DNA from: Halichondria panicea
Lineage: Eukaryota; Porifera; Demospongiae; Suberitida; Halichondriidae
Direction: 5' to 3'
DNA length: 64,000 bases
Assembly (NCBI RefSeq): GCF_963675165.1
Contig: NC_087390.1
Coordinates: forward strand, 6,292,319 to 6,356,318
Part shown: one piece after another, positions 21,938 through 34,322 of the stretch
Layout of the letters: every line of letters starts with the position of its first letter
How positions within the stretch are numbered: position 1 is the first letter of the stretch
Notes under the pieces: model-generated
What the model saw: the letters and a program-made list of their open reading frames with translations, nothing else
What the model was told of the DNA's origin: nothing
Databases searched by the model: none
Made by a program: the position numbers and the translations under genes

Positions 21938-24715
21938 CTAAAAGCACGAGAATTCCACAGCAGCTCCCGTGGTTACGTCAATGTCAACGCTAGTGTCCCC
22001 ATTCCCAGTGCCAGCATTGCACATCTCCATAGTTGCTTCAGCCGCCATCAGGTTGTTCCCGGCAACGTGGTACAAGCCCAACTCTGGGTTGTTGAAATCA
22101 CTCGACACTAGGGAACCCGTACGCAAGATGAGCTGCTCCATATTACTGGTATCCGATAGCAACGAGTTGCTTAGAAACACGGAACGTCCGGTAATTGTAC
22201 AAAAACCTGTGGTACCACTGTCTGCATTTTGACGTACTAATAATTGAACGTTGTCTCCGCAGACATAGGGCAGGCAAGCCCCTCGCAGTGTAGCAGTGCT
22301 GGCATCACACACTGGAGTGCCAGCCTCAGTAGTGACCTCAGGAGGCATCGTACCAGAAAAGGTAGGCATCTCTGTTTCTGGAGGTTCGGTTATTGACAAT
22401 GTGACGGAGCCCTCAATAGTTCCGGTATCAACGTTTACAGATGTGATCGTGATCGAGTTGTCGATGAAACAATCCAAGATTTGAATCTTGATGGAGCATG
22501 AATCGGTGCCTAACGGAGCGATAATGGCTGATTCTTGGAATCCAAAGAAAGCCGATCTTGAAGGAGTTGCGCTAGTTGCCGAGGCAACGCAATCTGATTG
22601 AGAGGAGTAGAAGGGACGAAGACGATTCGTAGTAGACAAAATAACCTCCTCAAAAGAGAACACAGACCCAAACATAATGGGTGCATTTTCATTGATATCG
22701 AATGCTTCTGTCGGGAGGGACAGAGGAGCTAGAGGAGTGCTCTGAGAATCAAACAGTGTTCTTGATGATATGGTGGCGCTCACTGCACTCCCGCAATCCA
22801 CGGGAAGACACAACGCATTACTAGCCAGTCCAGACTGAGCCCCGGTATTGGTACCGAATCGAACCAGACGAGGATTCCCATTCCGAAGTAGCGTCTCCTC
22901 GACGGTAATGAAGCGATTAGATACAGCAAGGCCGTTACCATCGAATGTGCGACCTTGTAGCCAGCAGTTGACTTGTACACTACCGGCCACAGCTGCAAAC
23001 ACTCCGAGTGGGGTGTTCTGGTTCTCAAGAATAACTGGAGCGTTTTGTCGTTTGCGACGTGACTCCTGGCTGGGACTGAAGTCCGAGTATTTCTCCCACT
23101 CGTGAGATGTTTCGTTATAGATTATGAGGCAGAGGTTCGGAGCGTTGCCATCGTCATTGGTAACCGAGATCTGTGTGTGTGGGTGTGTGGGATGAGTGTA
23201 GGACTCGAAAACATCCTATTTTATATCGTATAGCTATCATTTCACACAATCGTTCATTGCATGTGTGCTGTATTATAATGATAAACCAAGACCCTAACTA
23301 CTGTAGCCATATACCATTATGCACTCCTGATTTCAATAATATTATGGTACCCCCGTACCTGCATTAAAAGCTCTTCATTGGTGAGGCTCTGTCCCTCGGA
23401 GCCCATGAAGCCCAGCCAGGTGGCGAACAGCACACCCATCGGCTCCCTCTCTCCAGTCACCTTGTTCAATACCACAAACTCTGCCCCAGGCACTCCAGTC
23501 AGCCCGTTGACGTCGCTAGGGGTGACAAACATTCCCTGAAACTGCACGAGGTCATCATATGAGGTGTCCTCACTGTAGAAGGAACCTGTGTGGGTGTGTG
23601 TGTGGAGTGTGTATGGAGTGTGTGTGGAGTGTGTGTGGGTGGATGGTGTGTGTGTGTGTGTGAGGGGGTAATTAAAGCCATTCAATAGCGCACACGTACT
23701 ATTTAAAACATTCAACAGTGTGCACTTGAACGTAATCGTAGTATCAACAAACTACACAGGAATCTGTCTTATGTATTCCCACTAATTCCCGTACCACTCA
23801 CCAGCTGGAGCAGACACTGTAGCCATAGTGCCGAGTCTCACCACAATATCTGAACCACCCAGACCAACGTTCATGTTCATTGTTGGTATCATTACAATCC
23901 GTAGCTCTATCACATGACGATGCGGCTGCAATCTCATTGGTAGAGTCATCTGTGGCATATAGTCTGCAGCAACGACCTTTAGCTCAAGGTACACCCGTCC
24001 TACTCTCTCTGTGTACATATAGCGACCGTGATGATTCGTTACTCCCAATAGATTAAAGGAGTCCTCCCCTCCATCGTTACGCAACACCATAGCTGCAGAG
24101 ATTGGTTCGTCCGTATCTCGATTGACGACTGTTACGTGTACTTGCACGCTCACATCGTCACACACTCCACACCCACACATCGTAGTGTTGGCCAGGATGG
24201 GAGGGACAACGCCTTCAGGGCATACCACGTTGAATAGCGGCTCACTTCTTAGAGAGCGGCAACAACAGACGTTTCCATTTTGTTCCGGATCACAATCGCA
24301 CTCTTGAGCACTGCAAACTGATTCTTCGATGCTTGGTTGGTTGTCATAGGTACAGCCGTGGGGAAGGAGTCGTTCTTGCAGTTTTGGTTCACATGATCCC
24401 ATCAGCTCATCTATACAAGTACGTGTGTGTGTGTGTATGGGGGGGGGGGTATGTACAGTAACACACAGGCTTGTACAATGCATAATTCCCTCGAGTCTAT
24501 TGATACACCATAGGATAATTTTGTGCAGCTATTTGCACACTCACTCACTCACCGATATTGACAGTCTGTGCCCTTTGCCCCGGAGGATGTCTCACTGGCT
24601 CCACTAGTAGGAACCCTATGATAAACAGACCCCCCAGGATGGCTACACCCCCCACCAAGAGGGAGATAAAGAACTCTATACATACCGAAGAGCCTTGTCT
24701 TCTTCTCAAAGTCAT
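21938..24715 (-). CDS. CILP/FAM171-like type II transmembrane protein
   Basis: Four exons: 24715-24553, 24410-23802, 23585-23359 and 23170-21938, joining in frame to 743 aa. Exon 1 encodes a short basic tail (MTLRRRQGSS) and one hydrophobic segment (residues about 14-38), so the rest should be extracellular. Exon 2 has a Cys-rich start (CDCDPE, CCCRSL) and then a beta-sandwich of the carboxypeptidase-regulatory-like kind with NRDTDEPISAAMVLRN and VTNHHGRYMY. Exons 3-4 resemble the region of CILP and FAM171 proteins that ends in a Trp-containing segment (HEWEKYSDF) followed by a dibasic ESRRKRQN that could be a furin site. The remaining 350 residues have Cys-containing beta-like repeats of unknown family. 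It is convergent with PSMC5 (266 bp between stops). The family name is tentative. Confidence 0.65.
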
Positions 24716-25214
24716 CTTGAGGCAATTAACAATAGAAATGCTACACTATAAGAATCGTAGTAAACTTTAAAGCCAGTTCACGCCTCTCACTGATGTTCTA
24801 TAACTAGCACTATACACACTAGAGAGGGCCACTGCAGAGCTGATGCAGGATTGAAGCTATTAACACAATCTAGCGTTAACTATACTGAAACATTATTGCA
24901 TGCCTAGTAACGGTGGAAAGGTCTAGTTGGTACTATATAGACACTTGTACATTGTACAATGCGTACCAGGTGGAGATGTTGGTATGACTTACAGCATGCA
25001 GCCATATATAGTATTTAGCTACAGGTCAGGCAGTGTGGAATTTATGCTTAATTAAGAGTAACAGTCGATGATAACATTCAATGTCAATGCATTTGAGGTA
25101 ACAAGTATTTCCGTGTTGCTAATAGGTCAATTATGATATCAATGACTATTGCATTAAAGTCACGTACGTGTGTACCCATATGCATGCACACACAACACTG
25201 GCAGTTACTGTTTC
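24716..25214. other. Intergenic gap
   Basis: About 500 bp between the CILP-like start and the NMT copy A stop, both minus strand. I see no gene or repeat in it. It should hold the CILP-like promoter and the NMT 3' end. Confidence 0.5.
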
Positions 25215-26223
25215 TCATGGCAGTAGCAGTCCAACCTGCAGGATAGCACGTATAGATAACTATGGAACACATGCAGATAATAATTGACTGCAGCCTAATA
25301 TTAATGCATCCACTTACTCTGTCAGGGGATATCTCTGGGCACTTGAAGTTGTAGAAGTAGTAATGGAGGTTTCCATCTCCCTCCCCAAACTTGAGCTCCT
25401 CCAGAACACTGCTGTTCTCCATTATGTCCAGACTGTTGAACACATCACAACCACCCTAAAGGGGGGGGGGGGGGACACACTTAACAAACATACTGAGTAA
25501 TGATATAGAAATCTAAAATATGTATTCTATAGCTATATCAGATACGGGGAGGGCGAGAAATTATTACCTTCTTAGCGATGACTAGCATGTCATAGATGAG
25601 ATCTTTGAGGGATATGGTTGTGTGGGTGTAATAGAAGAGGTAGGCAACATAGAGTGTCTTGTGTGTGGGGTGGCGTACTATGGACGAGGGGAGGTGGTAG
25701 AAACTAATCATGTCAGCCACCTCACCAGTGGACGGACTCTGCATTGGAATTAAGATTTTTCTTCTAAATCACGCTCTTTTCAACAATTTGAGCTCGAATG
25801 AATCACTGATCTAAACACACCATATATTGCCAGAAAGTTACTAAATAGGATGTTTGCAATACAAGACCTCTTAAAACTAAGATTTAGAAAAAGCCCCGAC
25901 AATTCAGGCCCGAAATAAATCGCTGATCTAAGCACAATATATTGTAGCACACTATCAAACAGATTCTAAACGAAATCAGAAATAAATCACATCAAAGTGT
26001 TGAAGTTAACAAAAATGTCATGAAAAACATTTGTTCCTACGAGCTAAAATGAAGTGTCACATATTTCACAGAATTACAAGTCAACAGTTAGTACTCACTT
26101 CCACAACGTAAGTGTCGATGATTCTCTCTCTGGGAGTGAACCAATGATCCACTTCGGCCTCACTGGCAAACACTGGACACACGTCAAACCGTCCCAGTTG
26201 CTGTGAGGGTGTGTGTGTGTGTG

Positions 26224-26275
<52 letters not shown>

Positions 26276-27569
26276 CTCACTTCATTCAGTAGTCTCAGAA
26301 CAGCTGCAGCGTCCCTCCTTTGATAAGGTCTTAGACCTGGTGTCTTAGTTTCCTATAGAATTACAGTCAATAATCAGTATCAGTTGATCAGTTGTTAAGT
26401 CTTACGTTTGGCAGTTTGTTGATGCGTATCATTCTCTGCAAGGTCATGTGGCCATGAAGAGAAGCAAAGTTGATCTCCACAAGTTTTTTGACGTTGAGTG
26501 AACGATGCCAGAACTTGGCCGTTGAGAAGGGCTTTGGAATGACCACACCCACTGTGTATACTGCCTGGAACACCCCCTCCCCCTTCACCCTCCGAATAAT
26601 CTCTTTAATTAGGACAGGGGCCACTCTTTTAGAGCGAAGCTTTTTGTGTACACATAGGAAGTTGATTTCCACCATATTATTTTGACTATAATTATGAGGA
26701 AGAAATCTTTAGTGATCAAAATAACCTGCATTATTTGACGTGACTTACTGGCTGTGAATCCTGATAAGTGCTGGTACTGCACTGATGAAGCCGACTAGTT
26801 TCTTAGAGGTGCTCACTCGTACCCCGCAGTGCCACGCCCCCTTCCAGCCGGGGGGGAGGAGCGCCCAACGAAGGAACTCACGACTGTAGTCAAACCTGTA
26901 CTTGCTCTCACAACCCTCCACATAATTCTCTAATAGAAGTGTATACAGCTCTGACAACTGTGTAGGGTTAAAGGTTATCATTAGCAGACATGCTAAATGA
27001 TCTCTGACCTCTTCGTCATCTTGTATGTCAACGTTGCACCACTCAAACTGGTCTGGTAGTTTCACAGGATCTTTTCTGGCATCCTCTTTTCGATAGTCCA
27101 CAAGAGCTCCCATTTCCGTCACCTTCTCAACTATGTCATGTGACACTGGATGTACACATGTATAGGAATGGGACTATTACGTACCTAGTTTTGGTACGGG
27201 CTGGGTGTCCCAGAAATCATGAATATCCGCTGGTTGGTAATCACTGGAAGTTTCAATCAGTTCTTGCCTGTTCTGAGCTGTCAATAGTTGTCCTTCCGTC
27301 TGTGAGACTCCACCCACTAATGTAGGACCATTCTTAGTCCCTTTTCGCTTCTTTTTACCCTGCATAAACAGAAGCGCATACCATAACAATATAAAAACAC
27401 CGTTATAATTATTGTAAAGACATGAAGTATAATTATGCATACAACAGTGAACCTTCTTAGCTGGTTTGGTTGCAGCAGACTGGTGTCCCACTGCTCCAGT
27501 CTCGCTACTCTCTTCACTACCAATGGCGAGCATCTCCATAGGAGGATCTTCACTAGGATCTTCAGCCAT
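25215..27569 (-). CDS. NMT: Glycylpeptide N-tetradecanoyltransferase, copy A
   Basis: Transfers myristate from myristoyl-CoA to N-terminal glycines. Exons (high to low): 27569-27453, 27359-27185, 27130-27009, 26957-26749, 26685-26406, 26352-26281, 26200-26099, 25738-25568, 25455-25318, 25235-25215, giving 468 aa (vertebrate NMTs about 496). Signatures: the GKKKRKG basic N-terminal block, [24 protein letters not shown], the core [33 protein letters not shown] and [15 protein letters not shown]. The 66-bp intron 27008-26958 is in frame without stops, so retention would add 22 residues. The last exon is seven codons, ending VGLLLP; family members usually end in Leu or Gln, and the terminal carboxylate is the catalytic base, so a terminal Pro is odd. 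Upstream in-frame non-ATG extensions were ignored. Confidence 0.93.
26210..26272. repeat. TG microsatellite in an NMT intron
   Basis: A (TG)n run fills the short intron between exons 6 and 7 of NMT copy A. The copy B counterpart (28661-28710) is much shorter, so the tract expanded after duplication or contracted in B. Confidence 0.85.
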
Positions 27570-27860
27570 TCTGCTTGAAGTAGTTTGCTCCGCGCATGCG
27601 CACTACAGAGGAAGCTTGAATCTGCAGTAATGTCTCGAAACAGCCTTAGCATCCGCGGTGATATCTCGAAACTAGCTGGAGCCACACCCTGCATACTTTC
27701 ATTAGCCTCGGAATTTAGTCGCAGATTAAGACTTGATTACATTCAATTTTACACAGAACTTTAACAGAAGTACCACACACATACACACACTTTACAAAAA
27801 ATCTTAATACAATAAAACTCCTAAAAATTTAAATAAGTCACTTAATTCTCTCTCTTTCTC

Positions 27861-30465
27861 TCACTGCAACACTAGCCCGACCTGCACAAAGAACACAAGA
27901 CAAAGTCAATCAAGTGATCACTATTCAACTGCCATCACACTTACTCTGTCAGGGGATATCTCTGGGCACTTGAAGTTATAGAAGTAGTAATGGAGGTTTC
28001 CATCTCCCTCCCCAAACTTGAGCTCCTCCAGAACACTGCTGTTCTCCATTATGTCCAGGCTGTTGAATACATCACAACCACCCTAAAGGGGACACACACA
28101 CTTAACAAAAGTACACATACGTGCATTTTTCAGAAAGCGAACAATTTGGTAAGCTACTTTCGGGAGGTCATAACTTCACCAAAAATCCATCAATATCAAA
28201 ACTAAGAGATGCATTTTATAGCTCTAGACAAGGCCTATCACCTGATATGCTCAGATTAAAGTTGCATAAATTAACAAGCACCTTCTTGGCGATGACTAGC
28301 ATATCGTAGATGAGATCCTTGAGGGGTGTGGTTGTGTGGGCATAATAGAAGAGGTAGGCAACGTAGAGTGTCTTGTGTGTGGGGTGGCGTACTATGGACG
28401 AGGGGAGGTAGTAGAAACTAATCATGTCAGTCACCTCACCAGTGGACGGACTCTGCATTGGAACAACAAAGTGTTGAAATGTCATGAAAATGCATATACT
28501 GGTACACTTAAACGAGAATTGTTTCACTGAAGTACAAGTCAACAGTTAGTACTCACTTCCACAACGTAAGTGTCGATGATTCTCTCTCTGGGAGTGAACC
28601 AATGATCCACCTCGGCCTCACTGGCAAACACTGGACACACGTCAAACCGCCCCAGTTGCTGTGAGGGTGTGTGTGAGGAGTGAGGGTGTGAGGTGTGTGG
28701 GTGGGCTCACTTCATTCAGTAGTCTCAGAACAGCTGCAGCGTCCCTCCTCTGATAAGGTCTTAGACCTGGTGTCTTAGTTTCCTATAGAAAAAGAAAGAA
28801 ATAAGTAATCATCAGACATTCGTATAATTACATTCTTACGTCTGGTAGTCTGAAGAGTCGTATCATTCTCTGCAAGGTCATGTGACGATGGAGTGAAGAG
28901 AACTGAACATCGACAAGTTTCTTTGGGTTGAGTGAGCGATGCCAGTATCGACATACTGCTATAGGCTTAGGAATGAGGACGCCAGCCGTGTACACTGCCT
29001 GGAATGTGCCCACCATATTCACACGTCTGGTGATCTCTTTAATTAGGACAGGGGCCACTCTTTTAGAGCGAAGCTTCTTGTGAACACATAGGAAGTTGAT
29101 TTCTACCATATTCTGTTGGCTACATGTATATCAAGGAAATAATCACACACACATATGAGTGATGTGCCCACACTGGTCAGTGGTGGTGGTTGGTACTAAC
29201 CACCTCTAGACAACAATAACCACCTCTTAGGCTAGCTAGTTTACTATCAGAGGAGGTACGACATCCGCGTGTCAAAGGAAATGTTTTAGACACACATTCC
29301 TTAGGTCAAAGTATTAAGACACGCGGATGTCGTACCTCCTCTGGTTTACTACATAAAAGATGAGTTTGAGGATTGAAAATATCCAACTTTGAAAATTCTA
29401 GGCACTTCACTCCACGTTATTTGACGGGACTTACTGGCTGTGAATCCTGATAAGTGCTGGTACTGCACTGATGAAGCCGACTAGTTTCTTAGAGGTGCTC
29501 ACTCGTACCCCGCAGTGCCACGCCCCCTTCCAGCCGGGGGGGAGGAGCGCCCAACGAAGGAACTCACGACTGTAGTCAAACCGAAACAGATTGTCATCAT
29601 CTTCCACATAGTTCTCAGACAAGAGTGTGTACAACTCCGCCACCTGTGTGTGTGTGTGTGTAGGGAGGGGGAGGGGCATCGCTAGTAGTTACTAGTACAC
29701 TACCATAGACATGTAACTGCTATCACCTACATGTAAAAATTTTTAGACACACTGTTTTGATCAGTATCTAAGGCTGCAGGTACGCCGCTGTAGTATCTCG
29801 AGCTCAGGGCATAAAGCATTGTTTTGTAGTTTATTATAAAGAGGTGGTGTACTTCAAGTGGTTCACCTGGTCATTGTCCTCAAGGTCAATATCACTCCAT
29901 ACAAACTTGTCTGGTAGTTTCAGTGGCTCTGTACGAATATCCGCTCTGTCATCCTCCAGCGGTCCCATCTCTGTCACCTTGTCATCTAGTCATGTGATTA
30001 CGCACTCAAGTCATGTGACATTCATCATACGAACCATACATACCTAACTTTGGAACAGGTTGTGTGTCCCAGAAATCGTGTGATTTATCTTTTTCTTCGA
30101 CTGTTAGTTTTCCGATGAGCTCTTGAAGATTACGAGATGATATCAGCTGATCACTAGTCTGTGGTGTTGCCACGCCCCCTCCCGTAGCAACGTCCTTTGC
30201 ACCTTTACGCTTCTTCTTACCCTATGGACGTACGGAGGGGTCAAAGGTCAGTCTATTGTTTACATTTCGTACACAATACCTTTTTAGATGATTTCGCTGG
30301 AGTGGGTTCATGTTTGGCAGCATCTGGTTTTCCCACCACACCGCCCCCGCCACCCACGCCACTCCCACCATCTCCACACACCTTGCCAGCCTCACCAGGG
30401 TCCCCAGTTAGGAGCTGTGGGGTCAAATCGCTACCATCACTAGCACTAGCGCCTCCTTCAGCCAT
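27861..30465 (-). CDS. NMT: Glycylpeptide N-tetradecanoyltransferase, copy B
   Basis: Exons: 30465-30280, 30221-30044, 29985-29867, 29643-29435, 29119-28840, 28782-28711, 28658-28557, 28452-28282, 28082-27945, 27881-27861 (491 aa). Exons 4-10 have exactly the same lengths as in copy A (209, 280, 72, 102, 171, 138, 21), so this is a tandem duplication of a whole gene; only 291 bp separate the copies. The N-terminus differs: a Gly-rich tract (VGGGGGVVG) before SSKKGKKKRKG. Exon 4 reads [18 protein letters not shown], closer to vertebrate NMT than copy A, and it ends VGLVLQ as in human NMT1. B is therefore likely the conserved enzyme and A the more diverged paralogue. Exons 6-9 are almost identical between copies, suggesting gene conversion. 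Confidence 0.95.
29248..29343. mobile_element. Palindromic MITE in NMT copy B intron
   Basis: Inverted ends CAGAGGAGGTACGACATCCG and complement, about 27 bp each with a loop of about 40 bp, lie in the intron between exons 4 and 5. Copy A lacks it, so it arrived after the duplication. Confidence 0.85.
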
Positions 30466-30786
30466 GATTGATACCACGTGGTTAACTAGGGTAGTCACAT
30501 GACTCCATAACTGGGAGGCAAGAAGAAAAGAAAACCAGAAATGGTAAAGATCGTTAACACAGAGAGACAATAATCTATTTATCTATTGTCATATTTTATT
30601 TGGCGACCATTATCACAAAAGTTAAGTAGGTGGATTTTTCAAGCAACCTCAGACCTTGCGTGTGTTCTCTGAGCTCCTTTAAAATACCAGATACCAGAAG
30701 TTAGCGATTTATCACAAGTTCTGAAGTTTGAGTGGCTTCTAATACAAGAAGAGAGAAGATTTGAGAGATTGTTGTGTAGTGTAACC
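30466..30786. promoter_or_regulatory. Shared divergent promoter region, NMT B / calaxin
   Basis: 321 bp separate the two opposed start codons. No TATA box or named motif was identified. Both transcripts must start here or just outside, so a bidirectional promoter is inferred from spacing alone. Confidence 0.45.
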
Positions 30787-30971
30787 ATGGCAACCCTTCC
30801 TACTTTCGAAGTGAATGCTGTCGAGAGAAAGCATTTATTTACAATAGCAGAACAAATAGACAAGAAACAGTGCAGCAAATGTGAGCACACACACACGCAC
30901 ACACACACAGATCCACTCTACGCCCCCTCCCCACACACACTGTATGTAGTGTACGTACGTACATTACCCCC

Positions 30972-31005
<34 letters not shown>

Positions 31006-33174
31006 ATATTGTGATAGTGCTGTGTACATACATTACCCCCCCCCTCCCACACACACACACAGTTTCTAGGGATGAGATTGAGCAGCTACTATACACGTAT
31101 CGAGCCATCACTGGTGACCCCAATGGACGAATAGACAGAATCAAGTTCCGGGACCTACTACAAGACCACTTCCACATGAGTGATGACTTCTTTATGGATC
31201 GTGTATTCCGTGCATTTGATAAGGACAGTGATGGCTACCTGAGTCACGAGGAGTGGGTGGTGGGTATGACCACCTTCATCAAGGGAGATCTGGACAGTGC
31301 CATTGAGTGTGAGCAGCTATTATAACTGGCTTCCCAGTATAGCTACCAATGTAGATATTTGTCACTGATAACTCAACTAATTAGTCGGCCATTTCCTAGT
31401 GCCAGCCGTTCGGTTGATAGAAAAAATTCTTGATACTGAATTTTAATTTCAGTTTTAATTATTCTGGGTGACAAAATCCTTATAGCTTTTTCCAACATTA
31501 TTATAGCCATATTTCCCACCTACTACACTTTTGCCATGTAGTCTAGTGGGGTTTAACTGTCATAAATTGGCACCTCAGGGCTACAAGGGAAAATATTGCT
31601 CATAAATTGGCACCTCAAGCATAATTATGCAAAAAATATAATGGTGTTTTCGATGAATGAAGATGAATGCAATGTCTTGCATGAGAAACAAAATGTCATA
31701 AATGAAAACATATAGAGACAGAGGGTGTAGTCTGTGGACTAGTCCATTAAAAATTCTGCTGTGTGAGGAGCTGCTTTAGAGACACTCTGGGAGAGGGCTT
31801 GGGCTCATGCAGGGTGAGCTTTTTCAGTGTTCACTAGCACTAGTACTGACTGACTGCACGCACTGCACTCTAGGCCTGTTCAGCAAAGAAAAAGAAGCCA
31901 TTTTAATAATAATATAGGAGTGGCTATTTTAAGCTTACCTTTGCTTGCCTACTAGCCTGGCATAGCTGAAGAGAGCAGGTCAGCCTGTCTAGAGCTAGCT
32001 GTATTGTTTCTTCTGGCTGGTTGCTGCACAGTAGGAGGGAGGGGCTGACTAATTGAACAGAGAGGGTGAGTGGCTCTGGTCGCTTGGAGGGAGGGGCTGG
32101 CTGCTCATATTTTTGTCCAGGCTGCGCAAGATTTGAGTGTGGACAGGAGCCCTGGTGTGGACGAGCTCTCTTTTCCTAGTTGTCTTCTTGTTTGAATAGT
32201 GTTGCTATGTGGTAGTCATGCAAGCTTATATAGGCTGGATGCATAGCAACCAGCCAGCCAATCAGATGGGGACATATATCAGTAATGCACAGTGCCTCGG
32301 GGTTTATGAGAGTAAACCACACCTCTCACTCGGGCTACGCCCTCGTGGTCGGGAGGTTTACAGTCATAAACCCCTCTACACTGTACATTAACTAATACAT
32401 ATTATTGTAGCCACAGGTATTATACGTATAACTATTAGGCCCTCGTCATCCATTGCCCCCGTCCCTTTTATATTAGATTGCTTTGGAGTGTACGACCTCA
32501 ACGATGACGGCTACATCAGTCGTGAGGAGATGTTTCAGATGCTCAAGAATACGATGCCCAAACAGTTGACAGAGGAGGACCCAGACGAGGGTATCAAGGA
32601 GATAGTGGAGGGCATGGTCAAGAGAATGGTGAGACAGAGACTAACTATTGTCAGTACTCTCTCACACTATCCCCACTCTCTCCCCTTTCGTTCCAATATC
32701 CCCAATTCTTTCTCACTAGTTTCATTCCCCCACTAACTGAGTACCTAGAATATTTTGCGTATGAAAAACCTTTGCGAATGAGCCAAATCAACAGAAAAGT
32801 TGACCCTTTGCAATCTAACTATTGCGTCGTTTTGGCAAGGATCGTGTGTATTTACTAGTAATAATGCGATTTTTATTGTTCAATGTTCGCATACGCATGT
32901 TTGATGCTCGCAAAACATTCTAGTAATACGGTATAGTAGCGTTGGCAGTCTGCTGTACATGTATTGTATATACACATGTATGCATGTATTATAGTAAGTA
33001 CATTTACGATATCTTTCTGTTTCTCTGCAGGATCATGACAATGATTCAAAAGTGTCACTGGAGGATTTCAAGAAATCTATTGAGAATGAGCGACTGTTGA
33101 TTGAAGCATTTGGACCTTGTTTACCAGACTCCACCTTGTTAGAGGACTTCTCAGCTAAAATATTCAATAGCTAG
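30787..33174 (+). CDS. CLXN: Calaxin (EFCAB1), complete copy
   Basis: An EF-hand Ca2+ sensor of the outer-dynein-arm docking complex in motile cilia. Exons 30787-30880, 31063-31308, 32477-32628 and 33031-33174 give 211 aa, the same length as the human protein. EF loops seen: [12 protein letters not shown] (exon 2), [12 protein letters not shown] (exon 3) and [12 protein letters not shown] (exon 4; Asp at loop position 12 instead of Glu). Family stretches include [19 protein letters not shown] and [19 protein letters not shown]. Intron 1 has CA/poly-C tracts with one or two units of the minisatellite expanded at 61.9 kb. Intron 2 carries an insertion of about 890 bp. Further copies of exon 4 lie downstream at 35092, 36924 and beyond, with intact splice acceptors, and could act as alternative ends. 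Confidence 0.95.
31513..32402. mobile_element. Insertion of about 890 bp in calaxin intron 2, with inner MITE
   Basis: The second calaxin copy reads straight through (ATAGCCATATATTGTAGCC near 63295), while here about 890 bp intervene between ATAGCCATAT and TATTGTAGCC. Near the right end, 32290-32383 forms an inverted pair with CAGTG termini and GGTTTATGA...GTAAACC arms. No coding capacity is recognised. Confidence 0.7.
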
Positions 33175-33462
33175 TAGCCGTTATTATTATTATTACGGTA
33201 GTGCTTGACACTGTATTGCTGTGTGTTATATATGAGCACTAAGAGATGTGGAAATTGAGTGGGTGGTTCTGCAACATAAACATGCATGTGTAATGACTGA
33301 ACAGGCAGTATGATAATTATGCACGCAAAATTAATTATAATTATAGAGGATAACATACCCATGTAGAGCTACTCATTCTATATGAATTACCAGGAATGCA
33401 TGAACTCCTGAAACTACACACAAGGTTTCCGTTTAGTTCTAACAAAATAAAAAGTTAGTTCA

Positions 33463-34322
33463 TCAGCTCAGGAGGTTTAGAGTATAAGGACACTTGGTGA
33501 CAGTCAGTGTACAGATGCCATTACTTGGCGTGAATGTTCTGTGACCATCACTACTGGGATAGGTAACTTGACAGGCACAGTAAATGATGTTTCCACCTTT
33601 GTAGTGTGTGGTGGACACAAAGTGGCCGGTAAAGGGAAGATCACACAATATGCTGGATATGAAGTATTGTGTGTCCTGTATGGGATTGATAATTATGGTT
33701 AACATTTGATCATGTGCTTTATGTAGTGGCTTAGACTTACTCCACGATTGATGGTCACACCCTGATTAGTGGTACAAGTGGCATAAGTAGTGGTTGATGA
33801 TTGTGACAACGAACAAGTGCTGGTCTCCTGGATGCAACCCTCATAGAGATTGATTGTGCGGAGACGGTCCAAATCTTGACGAATGTTGTTCTGTACCAAA
33901 GTTGAGGTCTGTATTAAGTTCTGCATGCTGGCTATCTGGGATTCTTTAGCAGTGTTTGTTTCCTCCAACTGTTGAATCCTCGATAACAACAGATTATATC
34001 CGGCAGTGCTTGCACTTGATTCAGTGTTGTCTCCACCACTGACCAGAGGACTGTACATGATGACAGCCACCAGAGACACAACTAGAGCAATGACCAGAAA
34101 TACAGTCATCAATGCAATCACAACACATTTCCACCTCTTGACTTTAGTGGAGATTTGACCGGCTAGTTGGGAGTTGTTCTCAACTTCAACACGGTTAGGA
34201 CGATTGATTGTCATGTAATGAGATTGTTGTTCCTGCATCTCGACGTGCTCGTACAACTCTTGTTCTTTGTTTGGCTGTGGTTTAACCTGGCGACTTGTTT
34301 TAGGAGCTGGTTGACGACTCAT
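33463..34322 (-). CDS. Family II ITAM/ITIM-like type II receptor, gene 1
   Basis: Exons 34322-33741 and 33675-33463 (264 aa), with donor GGA|GTAAGT and acceptor ATACAG. Predicted order: cytoplasmic tail (1-65) with Y24 in LYEHV and Y36 in SHYMTI. The latter fits the ITIM consensus, and together (YxxV-x8-YxxI) they nearly fit an ITAM. Membrane segment about 66-89 after KVKRWK; coiled-coil stalk about 110-158; then the Cys-rich domain (GCIQETSTC, YATC; exon 2 DTQYFISSILCD, YCACQV, CTLTVTKCPYTLNLLS). There is no signal peptide, so a type II orientation is expected. The domain matches no family I can name, but its spacing and the intron site mirror family I. First of the array after calaxin, on the opposite strand. 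Confidence 0.82.

Noticed and set aside
32209..32391. 60-codon frame in calaxin intron 2
   Set aside because: It lies wholly in the inserted mobile segment absent from copy 2; no homology seen.
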